Shown one piece after another: positions 26,301-34,052 of a stretch of 64,000 nt of DNA. The DNA comes from a virus. The DNA lies in IMG/VR virus record IMGVR_UViG_3300011254_000489, positions 1-64,000 of that record; one strand, 5' to 3'. The first letter of the stretch is position 1; every line of letters starts with the position of its first letter. Made by a program: the position numbers and the translations under genes. A model generated the notes under the pieces. The model ran no database searches and was not told the DNA's origin. It saw nothing but the letters and a program-made list of their open reading frames with translations.

Positions 26301-29300
26301 TAGTTTCTACTTCTAATAAAGACGCTTCTAATTTTTACTTAGGTGGTAGTAAATTAGGGTATTATGCTTCGGGCTACAAGATAGGTGGTGGTTCATATAT
26401 TGATTCTAGTACTTATTATGATAGCGTTATTGGTAGAAAGGTGGGTTTTCCGCATTTACCAATTGAAATGAGAGGGAACTTTCCTGCTAGTGGTTCCTTA
26501 TTTTTTGATTATGATGTGTATGAAAACGGTCATACTAAACCCACAATTTTTGTTAGTAGTGACCCAACGGATGATTCAGCCGCAATATCGGGTGGTAGTA
26601 GGTATCGTATTAAAGACATTTTAGAACAATTTGATTCTAAAGCAAGTAGACTATTTTTGTTTAGCAACAGTGATTTATTTCCATACACAAGTAATAGAAG
26701 TGACAGTTTGATGAATAGTTCGGTTGTTACTGCTAAGGACGATTTAAAGAAATTCAAATTGATGTTAATGTCAGCACCTACCTCAACTGCCGGTAGTGTA
26801 AAGCAATCTAAAATGGCTACTGAAGGTTCATCACTAGCATTGACAGACGAAAGTTATGAAGATGCCGCTATCATTGATGTTGATAAAAACATTACAGAAT
26901 TGAAAAGAGCAGGAATAATGAGATTGACTGAGGTAGTATTTGATGTGGCGTTCAATCAATTTAACCCCGAAAAACCTCCTGCCGAAAATAGAACCATACC
27001 CGAAGTAACTTATTATTATCATTCGTTTGCTTCTTTAAGTTGCACTGTGAGTTCTTATGGGTCTTCTCAAATAGTAGTCAATACGGCTATTTCAGTAAGT
27101 GATAACGACATTTTAGTAGATTCTAACCGTAATTTTATTGGTACTGTTAATGGTAATCAAAGTTCCGTGACAACTATTTCTTTAGATGCTAACCCTGTGC
27201 CTACTAATGGAGGTTCCGCTTATACGGGGGCTTTATACAAAGTTGATGAACTGTATAGAACGGTTATTAAGGGCCACGGTGGAGAAAGCAGTTTCTTAAA
27301 CTTTGAAAAGGAAATTAATTTCTTGAAAGGAGTTGTGCATAATGATGCTTATGCTCCTACTTCTAGTGAATTCGTTTCTATTTTTGGTACAAGTAATACA
27401 TTAATACGGCCTTCCAATGTTGCAATTGCTTCACAACAATATTCCAATCTAATTCTACCTTTAAGTTTTAATGATGGAATAGATGCTACTACTTCTATTG
27501 ATGGGGGAATTGGAAACTCAACAAGCGCACAACACTCTAGTACTTGGTTGAGTAAGGTAGATGCTTTACCTAATTCTAATAGTTCTAGTGTTGATACCAT
27601 ATTTCAAAATCAATTACATGGCGTTTTCTTGGGTAGATTTTCTGTAGAGGATGGTATTACTGATGCTGATGAAATGATGACTAAAGGGACTACTTTCCCT
27701 GCTAATAATAATACTCACTTAAGGAAGTACACAGAAGATATTACTACTATGAATATGGGATTAAGTAGTGCTAGCAATTTTATGTCATTCAAAAATAGTA
27801 TTGCTACAGAAAGAACGGCTCAATCTAATGACGCTGATGGAGTATTTATTGGGTTTAAGTTTAGACTTAATTTAGATAGTACTCTAGGCACAGTTACTAA
27901 AACCACAATAAATATGCCTAATGGTGATAGTGCCTATCAATACAAAATAACAGGTACAGAAATTCTAGATTTAGTAAAGGATTTAACAGGGTGCTATTTA
28001 GCCTCCGAATATGTGGCTGAATATTCTACAGGTTTTGGACAAAATGCTAGTTATCCGGCAAATCCGAAGGGAATAAATAACTCAATGCCTGTAGAGTTAG
28101 CCTATGTTTTGAGCCATGCAATAGATAGAAATGCCTCAACTCTTACTCATATCATAACAGTAGATAAAAATTTAACAGGAAAATATTATAGAGTCATGCA
28201 ACCTAACGAAACTACATTTTACAACTTTACCCCCAACAGAATTAAACTAAATACTCTATCTAGTGAATATACCAAAATACCATTTGAAGACAAAACCTAT
28301 CAAGGCACAAAGGATTACTTGCTTCTCAAAGGTTCGGGTAGTAGAGGTAATTTAGTAGGTTCAACTTATACTTACAGTAACGAAGGACACAACGAAGCGG
28401 TACTATCTATGTATGTTCTAGTAGACCCCGATATGCAAGCATTAGGTGGAAGTAGAGATGAAATAGTACCGAGAACCCATACTGCTTCTTATAATGTATT
28501 TGCTGATTCGGCTAATTACTATGAAAAGAATTATTCTTTATGCTTATCCGATGGGGATACAACCTACAAAACCTCGGCTGAATTTCAATACATAGGTGCT
28601 AGTGGCGGTGCATATGTAGAGTTTGGTGAAATGAAAACTATGAAAGGTATAGTTTCCATGTCCGAAACTTTCTCCGTAACCACATCAAAGAATGTTAAGA
28701 TACGACCAAAGAGAGCCATGATTGGTTCCGTGGTCAATGTTTGCAGTGAGGCAGAAAGTATCCTAAACGATTTATTAGAAACTAATGACATAGAATATTC
28801 TTTCTCGGATACTAATGACTATCCTCTTTTCTTAGCACCAAATTACAAAAGCACTGATTTGTTTTCTTCAATAAATTATGTATTGGAAAGAAAGGATAAG
28901 GCTTTAATTTACGAAAATGATGCGTTCTCAATTAGAAATAAAACTAATTCTACTCTCAATCCAAAGGTATTCATAACAGATAGAAACGACAAGTTCCAAA
29001 TCGGTGACTTTGGTAAGTCCGATGTGTTGTTTGATTTCTTCAATGAGATAATTGTTTATGGGGATTCACATGTTTCTACTAAAAGAAACTTAAGAAGTAT
29101 TAAGGCTAGAGGTAAGAAAACTTTAGAAATAGATGAGCCTACTATTTTTACACAACAAGATGCAGATAAAAGAGCAACTGAATTACTAAGACTACATTCA
29201 AGATTGAATCAAAAGGTAACTATTGAAATAGGGCAGAAGGGAATTTCTCACCTAAGAGCAGGGGACATTATTTCTTTAGAGTTAGTTAGAGAAAACATAG

Positions 29301-29656
29301 AGAAAAACCAATACATAATTTTGGAGATGGAGCATGGATTTAGCGGCTTCGTTAAATTGCAATTAGGAAGATTCTCTAAAGGGCTAGAAGATAGATTCGC
29401 TGAATTGTTAATTAGTACTAGAAAGAATAAGACTTTGCTTAGACCTAAAGAATTAGCAGAAGCAAATGAAAATGCTTCCTTCTTGGATAGTATCAAAATC
29501 AATGAACGCCGTTTGGTAATACAGACAAGAGTTTCTTCGGGCGGAAGTTCTTTTAGTATAGGGTTCGTGGAAGAAATTGGGTTCGGATTAGAAATGGGAT
29601 TCGGCACATCGGGTAGCACAATAACAACCACAACAGTAAGGGAGGTAGAGTATTGA
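23342..29656 (+). CDS. Giant tail-tip / baseplate hub and receptor-binding protein
   Basis: 2104 residues, by far the largest gene. Almost entirely beta-rich with Ser/Thr/Asn/Tyr, consistent with many stacked domains. The C-terminal 300 residues (near 1790-2050) hold the compact region seen at the end of tail-tip hub proteins, with D-A-D-K-R-A-T-E-L-L-R-L-H and L-R-A-G-D-I-I-S-L-E-L. It lies between the lectin-like tail protein and two small tip genes. Functionally it corresponds to the host-specificity protein at the tail tip. The domains were not matched to any named family. Confidence 0.7.
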   Translation: MTVYAMRKGTSPNPTVVTTVNDATNNINFNCPTNPLLVDSATVATTNRLFAYICTEDDPVSKTFVQRLQSGDSAGHQYSNLSNTEGYKIHCYDNNSETGLRLNGIAPISSQANEWFVLVYSDDALTHHFARITEINTDDVSGDSFDFEPRLGTKIPRDTKFMVFQGPTKTDTSVIAVSAGILNSEITGGYRYNKAYITARPIFYFFDDRLDKKNELDHNKKYYLKYDDSNMGSATVTPSQTNCFVTVEDFSTRILDYSKYTMKASVIDNLRDLDDPTKNAVTSNEGNTLPTNDFTDYDECFFNSRRDTDNYFSSSAATLELKGPYRYIHYNYSPEKANTNFSLVDFTVLESIGDKGGYADAKLYDTQRILPTKIKEFDLMRLRHRVHTANIHELFALKAKVNSLTSGQTYVFDTEYDLSSLLTVGDEVKVGNRMVIVKTIASFSAQQQTITFETSSRLETESSFSTSSYTLTAGDRLYRRAWSQSKGNLLTTFKIIDNRSSNLKVVFNNLLEATVTGSSAETKTLTVSYDNSLYEASSSVGFFKGAYTIEIERFEGDIEQIDSVREHGQNFTTISGRSNYSKLISPLVNKNYSFSKDIIYSSNSPYNSMEKVGTAPVLFSSTAFTLASTTVDPVANDHLFVKYTNKNMAYIGQVQAFNTSTELVTLTSASFTSTIDSGGVQVEEIWKISNKNYILSKALSSDNRNSIFPTSLTGATEKGLFFESGVDTSNSNSDLVGSSASTDTRAIGYHFNNPTNIRKDEAFQAVLSDGGTTYSSVEPVNTLMDFTVVSSSTKDGKTTLELAPYVPLTLGRLEYNDADASDTTFDTVGNSVGVVVFGDNKKYIEVDGLANSPAEKDSVYIAGIFAGYITQLVKPSTSTNWRIYTDRVVEYTASQVVSILNTITRGTTIIEEKYTSDLYFVNGGHLHGGKFVSLLHPFFGNNKPMIFNIAATYITGVQSTTSEMFGQPLYRISHMEKGTFDFVSPAVVSTSNKDASNFYLGGSKLGYYASGYKIGGGSYIDSSTYYDSVIGRKVGFPHLPIEMRGNFPASGSLFFDYDVYENGHTKPTIFVSSDPTDDSAAISGGSRYRIKDILEQFDSKASRLFLFSNSDLFPYTSNRSDSLMNSSVVTAKDDLKKFKLMLMSAPTSTAGSVKQSKMATEGSSLALTDESYEDAAIIDVDKNITELKRAGIMRLTEVVFDVAFNQFNPEKPPAENRTIPEVTYYYHSFASLSCTVSSYGSSQIVVNTAISVSDNDILVDSNRNFIGTVNGNQSSVTTISLDANPVPTNGGSAYTGALYKVDELYRTVIKGHGGESSFLNFEKEINFLKGVVHNDAYAPTSSEFVSIFGTSNTLIRPSNVAIASQQYSNLILPLSFNDGIDATTSIDGGIGNSTSAQHSSTWLSKVDALPNSNSSSVDTIFQNQLHGVFLGRFSVEDGITDADEMMTKGTTFPANNNTHLRKYTEDITTMNMGLSSASNFMSFKNSIATERTAQSNDADGVFIGFKFRLNLDSTLGTVTKTTINMPNGDSAYQYKITGTEILDLVKDLTGCYLASEYVAEYSTGFGQNASYPANPKGINNSMPVELAYVLSHAIDRNASTLTHIITVDKNLTGKYYRVMQPNETTFYNFTPNRIKLNTLSSEYTKIPFEDKTYQGTKDYLLLKGSGSRGNLVGSTYTYSNEGHNEAVLSMYVLVDPDMQALGGSRDEIVPRTHTASYNVFADSANYYEKNYSLCLSDGDTTYKTSAEFQYIGASGGAYVEFGEMKTMKGIVSMSETFSVTTSKNVKIRPKRAMIGSVVNVCSEAESILNDLLETNDIEYSFSDTNDYPLFLAPNYKSTDLFSSINYVLERKDKALIYENDAFSIRNKTNSTLNPKVFITDRNDKFQIGDFGKSDVLFDFFNEIIVYGDSHVSTKRNLRSIKARGKKTLEIDEPTIFTQQDADKRATELLRLHSRLNQKVTIEIGQKGISHLRAGDIISLELVRENIEKNQYIILEMEHGFSGFVKLQLGRFSKGLEDRFAELLISTRKNKTLLRPKELAEANENASFLDSIKINERRLVIQTRVSSGGSSFSIGFVEEIGFGLEMGFGTSGSTITTTTVREVEY

Positions 29657-29991
29657 TTACAGATTCAACAAGACAGGCTATAGCCACGCACCTCAAAGAC
29701 ACCTACACGAAGGCTAGAATAGGCTTAGGAGGCAATTCTACAAGTCCCGTTGCTACAAACTTAGATGTACCCTTGTCAAATGTTATTGCTACAGTTAATT
29801 CTTTGTCCGATTTGAATGTCGTTGATTTCAAATTTACTGTGGCGGGTTCTTCAATTTCGGGTCTAACTATTAGAGAGGTTGCTATTTTTAATGCGGGCTA
29901 TACAGAAATGCTAACAAGAATAAACTTTGAAGGCATTGGGCCTTTCTCTTCGGGAGACTTAGACTTTTTCGTAACTATTGAGGTGGAATAA
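29653..29991 (+). CDS. Small tail-tip protein, TTG start
   Basis: 112 residues. It starts with TTG at 29653, overlapping the previous stop, with GGGAGGTAG just upstream. It has an amphipathic N-terminal helix, then R-I-G-L-G-G-N-x-T-S-P and a C-terminal beta region. Proteins with this layout occur next to fibre genes in other tailed viruses and may attach the fibre. Confidence 0.55.
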   Translation: MITDSTRQAIATHLKDTYTKARIGLGGNSTSPVATNLDVPLSNVIATVNSLSDLNVVDFKFTVAGSSISGLTIREVAIFNAGYTEMLTRINFEGIGPFSSGDLDFFVTIEVE

Positions 29992-29992
29992 C

Positions 29993-31882
29993 ATGGCGGC
30001 AAGTAATAACAACGGCGGATTTTCAAGAATGGGAGCAGACCCTACAGTTAGTGGTCTAAGAGATGGAACAGATTTTCCTCATAGTGGAATTTACCATGCT
30101 TTGAATTCTGCTACTCAAGGAAATTATGCAATCATTGATGGTAATAATTTCAACATTACACAAACAGATGTTGCTTCCAATAGTAGATTTGTTGTAGCGG
30201 CAGGTAGGGTTTTTAGAGATGGGGCATTAGTAGCGGAAATTGCTACTGCTACTTTCAATCAAGGCACACCTTCTACATTTGATGAACCCACTAGCGGGAA
30301 TGCTTACTTTTTACTAGTAGTTAATTCTTCAAATGCTTTAGCAATTTTAGGAGATAAGGCTACTACTGATTTAGTTCCTAATTTAACAAATAGGGACGAG
30401 ATACCTATTGCAGTTATTAGACTGACTAGTGGGGAAAACTATGACGCTAGACATATTCAATTTTTAACTACTTCTAAGGATGAAAATTCATTAAGTATTG
30501 GGCATAATGATAGCGGTTATACTGAATCGGGAAATATTACAGGGGATGCTAATAGCATAGATATTGTTTCAACTCCTAGTAATGCAGATATTAACTTAGT
30601 ACCAAACGGTACGGGGAAGGTGGGCGTTGGTACTGCTTCTCCTGCTACTAAATTACATGTGGTAGGAGGGGCGACTCCTATTGTTAGAGTAGATGGGGGT
30701 ACTAATCATGCTACTACTACCGTAGATAATAACATTCAAGGAGTTGAAATAAGTAAAAATGGAATGAATACGACAAATAAATACAACGGCGGATATAAAT
30801 TTACTTCTACGGATACTGCTTTTACTACTCATAGTCCTAAGATGTTAGCGGCTATGGTACATAGAGCATTACAGACTTATGATGCTGATTCTAAAGGTAA
30901 TTCAGCAATTGATTTCTTTATCCATGATGGTACTACTACTGACGGAACCGGCCCTGCATCTGTTAAACACACACTGACTTCTAGTGCTTTAGGTATTGGG
31001 ACTGATGACCCCGCCGCAGAAGTGCATATAATGGGAGCAAATGCCCCCGAATTAAGGCTACAAGAAAACGGTAATGATGGATATACTTCTGTTGTCGCTT
31101 ACTCGGATAGTTACGGAGGATTGGCGGTAAGAGATAATGCAGGAAGCGATTCCACCATTTTAGACATAGATGTGGAGTCGGCAGGAACAGGCGCACAAAC
31201 ACTTCGCTTATTTAGGACTAGTAATGCTAGTGCTAGTTCTACTAAATTCCAAATATTATCAGCAGGAACTACAACCGAGGTTTTCCGAGTGGCGGCTGAT
31301 GACGGAGATACCACTATTGCCCAATCCTTAAAATTATCAGTGACTAGCCAAGATGGTTATATTGATAACATAATTGACGATAAAGATATAATCTTTAGAG
31401 CAAGTACCTCTAGTGCAACAAATGAAATTATGCGTGTTGATAGTACTCAACAGGCAGTCTCTATTGGAACTGTTACCTCTAATGCTAAATTAACTGTTGA
31501 TGGGGATATTTCTAGAAAGGGATTAGTTAGAAATGTAACTATTGCTTTAGGTACGCCCTTACCTTCAGGGGATACTTATGTTATTGTGGATACTGATGAT
31601 TATATCCAAGCCTCTGCCCCTGTGGGTTTACCTTTAGAGTTGCAGTTGCCCGATGCAGGAGCAGACGATTTAGGAAGAACATTCCGTAGTGTTGCTAGAG
31701 AAGTTACTGGCGGATTGACTTTAACGAGAACAGGTTCAAGTGATAACCTCTTTGACCCCGCAGGTACTCCTATTACCGAAGCCATTACAGGAACAAGCAA
31801 TATTTTAACTATGGTTGCGGGAAAGGTATATGATGTCACATGTAATGATGCAGACCAATGGACTGTAATAACACTAAACTGA
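29993..31882 (+). CDS. Tail fibre protein with repeated beta motifs
   Basis: 629 residues from the ATG at 29993, after GAGGTGGAATAAC. The middle region repeats a pattern typical of phage and viral fibre shafts: N-x-V-P-N-G-T-G-K-V-G-V-G-T-A-S-P-A-T-K-L-H-V near residue 210, and a second copy-like G-I-G-T-D-D-P-A-A-E-V-H-I near 335. A final beta-rich domain follows (residues 500-629). Likely a trimeric host-binding fibre. Confidence 0.7.
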   Translation: MAASNNNGGFSRMGADPTVSGLRDGTDFPHSGIYHALNSATQGNYAIIDGNNFNITQTDVASNSRFVVAAGRVFRDGALVAEIATATFNQGTPSTFDEPTSGNAYFLLVVNSSNALAILGDKATTDLVPNLTNRDEIPIAVIRLTSGENYDARHIQFLTTSKDENSLSIGHNDSGYTESGNITGDANSIDIVSTPSNADINLVPNGTGKVGVGTASPATKLHVVGGATPIVRVDGGTNHATTTVDNNIQGVEISKNGMNTTNKYNGGYKFTSTDTAFTTHSPKMLAAMVHRALQTYDADSKGNSAIDFFIHDGTTTDGTGPASVKHTLTSSALGIGTDDPAAEVHIMGANAPELRLQENGNDGYTSVVAYSDSYGGLAVRDNAGSDSTILDIDVESAGTGAQTLRLFRTSNASASSTKFQILSAGTTTEVFRVAADDGDTTIAQSLKLSVTSQDGYIDNIIDDKDIIFRASTSSATNEIMRVDSTQQAVSIGTVTSNAKLTVDGDISRKGLVRNVTIALGTPLPSGDTYVIVDTDDYIQASAPVGLPLELQLPDAGADDLGRTFRSVAREVTGGLTLTRTGSSDNLFDPAGTPITEAITGTSNILTMVAGKVYDVTCNDADQWTVITLN

Positions 31883-31913
31883 TAGCAAAGTTTATTTTCT
31901 ACACCACCCTCCT

Positions 31914-32075
31914 TTGCTTGTGAGCCTATTAGTTTATTTTTTTGCCGCCTTTATTTTGGGATTTGTTACTGTTTGGTTGGCTACTCCGCCATCAAAAGAC
32001 ACTTTCATAATCTTTGAAAGCGGTGAAGAATTAGATGAAATGTGTTGGGGCGGTCTAAGGAGAGGCCACCAATGA
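31914..32075 (+). CDS. Small one-pass membrane protein
   Basis: About 53 residues from TTG at 31914 (GTG at 31920 is an alternative). One hydrophobic segment (L-L-V-Y-F-F-A-A-F-I-L-G-F-V-T-V-W-L) is followed by an acidic then basic tail. Its stop overlaps the ATG of the HMG-CoA lyase gene. No clear ribosome-binding site, so confidence is moderate. A lysis or membrane role is possible. Confidence 0.45.
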   Translation: MLVSLLVYFFAAFILGFVTVWLATPPSKDTFIIFESGEELDEMCWGGLRRGHQ

Positions 32076-32920
32076 AAATTAGAATTGTAGAGGTTTCTCC
32101 TAGAGACGGTCTACAATCGCTAGAAGAATTTGTTCCTACAGAAGTCAAAAGAGATTTGATTAACTCTCTTTACGGTGCAGGTTTCTCTCATGTAGAAGAA
32201 ACAAGTTTTGCTCATCCTAAATTTGTGCCGCAAATGGCTGACGCAGAGCAAGTGTACCAGAAAGGTTCCGTTTTAGTTATGAATAATAGAGGTTTTATTA
32301 GGGCTAAAAAAATAGGAGTAGAGAAAATTAATATTGTTTTTTCTCCTTGTGAAACTTTTAACTTAAATAATATGGGCAAAACTAGAAACGAAATAGTATT
32401 GATGTATAAAACATTCATGGATAGAGTACCAAAAGAAAATGTTAGAGTCTATTTATCTATGGCTTTTGGTAGTCCTTACAGTGGTTCTTTTTCTCCAACT
32501 ACGATTCGTTCTTGTATTAGGGATGCTAAGATGTTTGGAAACACTGTAGTATTTTCCGATACTGTGGGGGTAGGAACTAGAAACGAAGTTGGCTTATTTG
32601 CTGAAATGGCTTTAGAAGAAGGGGTCATCCCCGCCTTACATTTACACCATAAGGGAGAAGAAGAAAGGGCTATATCTTTAGTTAGAGCAGGATTATTTTC
32701 GGGGATAAAAGAATTTGATAGTAGTATAGGTGGCTTAGGTGGCTGTCCTTTCGTTGAAGATAGTGGCGGTAATTTATCTACGGAAGCCCTCGTAGGACAT
32801 TTAGAAGCATGGGGTTTTGATTGTGGAGTAAAAATAGATGATTTGACCCCTGCTAAAAAAATCGCACAATCCATAAAAAATGCCCAAAATGAAAAAATGG
32901 GCCGCATGACTCACCCCTAA
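32072..32920 (+). CDS. HMG-CoA lyase family protein (auxiliary metabolic gene)
   Basis: 282 residues from the ATG at 32072, after AAGGAGAGG. HMG-CoA lyase splits 3-hydroxy-3-methylglutaryl-CoA into acetoacetate and acetyl-CoA in leucine breakdown. The known catalytic pattern of the family is present: R11-D12-G-L-Q, E42 before T-S-F, P-Q-M-A-D, H190-x-H192 (metal ligands), G-G-L-G-G-C225-P-F and N234 nine residues after the Cys, the same spacing as in the human enzyme. Length is close to normal. It is the last gene of the virion arm and has no structural neighbours of similar function, so it is probably acquired and used to alter host carbon metabolism. Confidence 0.85.
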   Translation: MKIRIVEVSPRDGLQSLEEFVPTEVKRDLINSLYGAGFSHVEETSFAHPKFVPQMADAEQVYQKGSVLVMNNRGFIRAKKIGVEKINIVFSPCETFNLNNMGKTRNEIVLMYKTFMDRVPKENVRVYLSMAFGSPYSGSFSPTTIRSCIRDAKMFGNTVVFSDTVGVGTRNEVGLFAEMALEEGVIPALHLHHKGEEERAISLVRAGLFSGIKEFDSSIGGLGGCPFVEDSGGNLSTEALVGHLEAWGFDCGVKIDDLTPAKKIAQSIKNAQNEKMGRMTHP

Positions 32921-32942
32921 AGGTAAGCCATACGACCCTAAT

Positions 32943-33074
32943 TTATTTCCATATGCCGCCGCAACTGCGACATTCCCAAAGTTTAACCTTCTTATCCGAA
33001 CCAATGTAAAATCCTTGAATCCTTATTGCGATTGTTTTTTCTTCGCAATAAATACAAGTTTGTTTTAGACTCAT
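32943..33074 (-). CDS. Small zinc-ribbon protein at the end of the right arm
   Basis: 43 residues with C-I-Y-C near the start and C-R-S-C near the end, a short zinc ribbon. It starts in an ATGA overlap with the upstream membrane protein gene. It is the last gene of the minus-strand arm and faces the HMG-CoA lyase gene across a short gap. Confidence 0.6.
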   Translation of the reverse strand: MSLKQTCIYCEEKTIAIRIQGFYIGSDKKVKLWECRSCGGIWK

Positions 33075-33223
33075 TTCTTATCGGAATGGTTTTCTTTCAT
33101 CAGTCTTTTCATGTAGTCCTCTACTGATTGTTCAGTTAAATTAGACCCACCAAACGCCGCAAAAAACAACAAAATAGTAGTCAAACCAAACAACAATGCT
33201 CCAAACCATTCCCAAGTACTCAT
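33071..33223 (-). CDS. Small one-pass membrane protein
   Basis: 50 residues: a hydrophobic segment (about residues 5-25, W-F-G-A-L-L-F-G-L-T-T-I-L-L-F-F) followed by a charged helix with E-Q-S-V-E-D-Y-M-K-R-L-M. Overlaps the exonuclease stop and the next start (ATGA on both sides), so it is a tightly coupled gene of unknown function. Confidence 0.6.
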   Translation of the reverse strand: MSTWEWFGALLFGLTTILLFFAAFGGSNLTEQSVEDYMKRLMKENHSDKK

Positions 33224-33816
33224 CACCAATCAACCTCCAAATCTACAAATTCTTCTTTTTCTATTGAGAAGGCTTTGACAAAACCATTCTCTTGACCATA
33301 CTTCCAAATATCATATACGATTTTAGTATCCTTCATACAATATTCTACTACTCTATCATACTCTCCTTGTTTCCAAAGTTTGGGAGCATCTGCACTTTCC
33401 ATTAACTTACTTTCATTAAGAGTATTAACTCCTAAGTTTTGCAGTTGAAATCTTTCTCCGTGATTCTTAGTTAGGATTCTACTTGTATCAATGTACTTTT
33501 TATCCTTTAGGTACTTGTTAATGCAGTAAATATCCATTGAATCTTTAAGGATAGCCAAGTCAAAAGAAGCAATATTATGTCCTAGTAGTACTCCACCTTT
33601 CTGTAGGTGTTCATCTAAGTCGTATTTTAAATCTCTTAGTGTTTTTATAATGTGTCCCGATTTAGCGAAGGTGTCTACTGCTTCATCAACATATACAGTG
33701 CCTACTGAACCATCCCAAGTAGCAACAGTTGAGACTTGAAACATATGAGTATTACCAAACCCACCAATTTCATGAGACATATTTTTTGTCTCTATGTCTA
33801 GTGCTAGAACTGACAT
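33223..33816 (-). CDS. DEDDy-type 3'-5' exonuclease (RNase H fold)
   Basis: 197 residues from the ATG at 33816; an earlier ATG would overlap the preceding gene by 74 bases. Exo motif I is D7-I-E9, motif II lies in L-L-G-H-N-I-A-S-F-D, and motif III is Y-C-M-K-D (Tyr and Asp spaced as in DEDDy enzymes). Such enzymes remove nucleotides from DNA 3' ends. PolB-N also has its own exonuclease domain, so this may serve DNA repair, recombination or host DNA breakdown. Confidence 0.8.
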   Translation of the reverse strand: MSVLALDIETKNMSHEIGGFGNTHMFQVSTVATWDGSVGTVYVDEAVDTFAKSGHIIKTLRDLKYDLDEHLQKGGVLLGHNIASFDLAILKDSMDIYCINKYLKDKKYIDTSRILTKNHGERFQLQNLGVNTLNESKLMESADAPKLWKQGEYDRVVEYCMKDTKIVYDIWKYGQENGFVKAFSIEKEEFVDLEVDW

Positions 33817-33820
33817 ATTC

Positions 33821-34051
33821 TCACTTCTTGGAATTACCCGACCACGCTTGTTTAATCTTTTGTTGAGTTTCATCAACTGCTTCAACTGGCTCATCTGTTC
33901 GTCGCTTTAAGAAAGCAACAATGTTAGTGTTGGCTACAGTTAGCATAGAACAACATTCCCATCCTTCTTCGCCATAAGTGTTCAGCGATTCAATAATTAC
34001 CTTCGGCCCTTTTGTTACATCAAAAACAATAAATGTGTTTTCCCAATTCAT
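33821..34051 (-). CDS. Small DUF4177-like protein
   Basis: 76 residues from the ATG at 34051, with GGGTGA upstream. The pattern strand, helix, G-x-E-G-W-E-x-x-S-M, then V-A-F-L-K-R matches the short DUF4177-type fold (E-G-W-E-L-V-S followed by a final strand). The role of that family is unknown. Located between the helicase candidate and the exonuclease. Confidence 0.6.
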   Translation of the reverse strand: MNWENTFIVFDVTKGPKVIIESLNTYGEEGWECCSMLTVANTNIVAFLKRRTDEPVEAVDETQQKIKQAWSGNSKK

Positions 34052-34052
34052 C

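Noticed and set aside
32476-32907. 143-codon minus-strand open frame opposite HMG-CoA lyase
   Set aside because: Covers the catalytic region of the lyase on the other strand, without a start signal.
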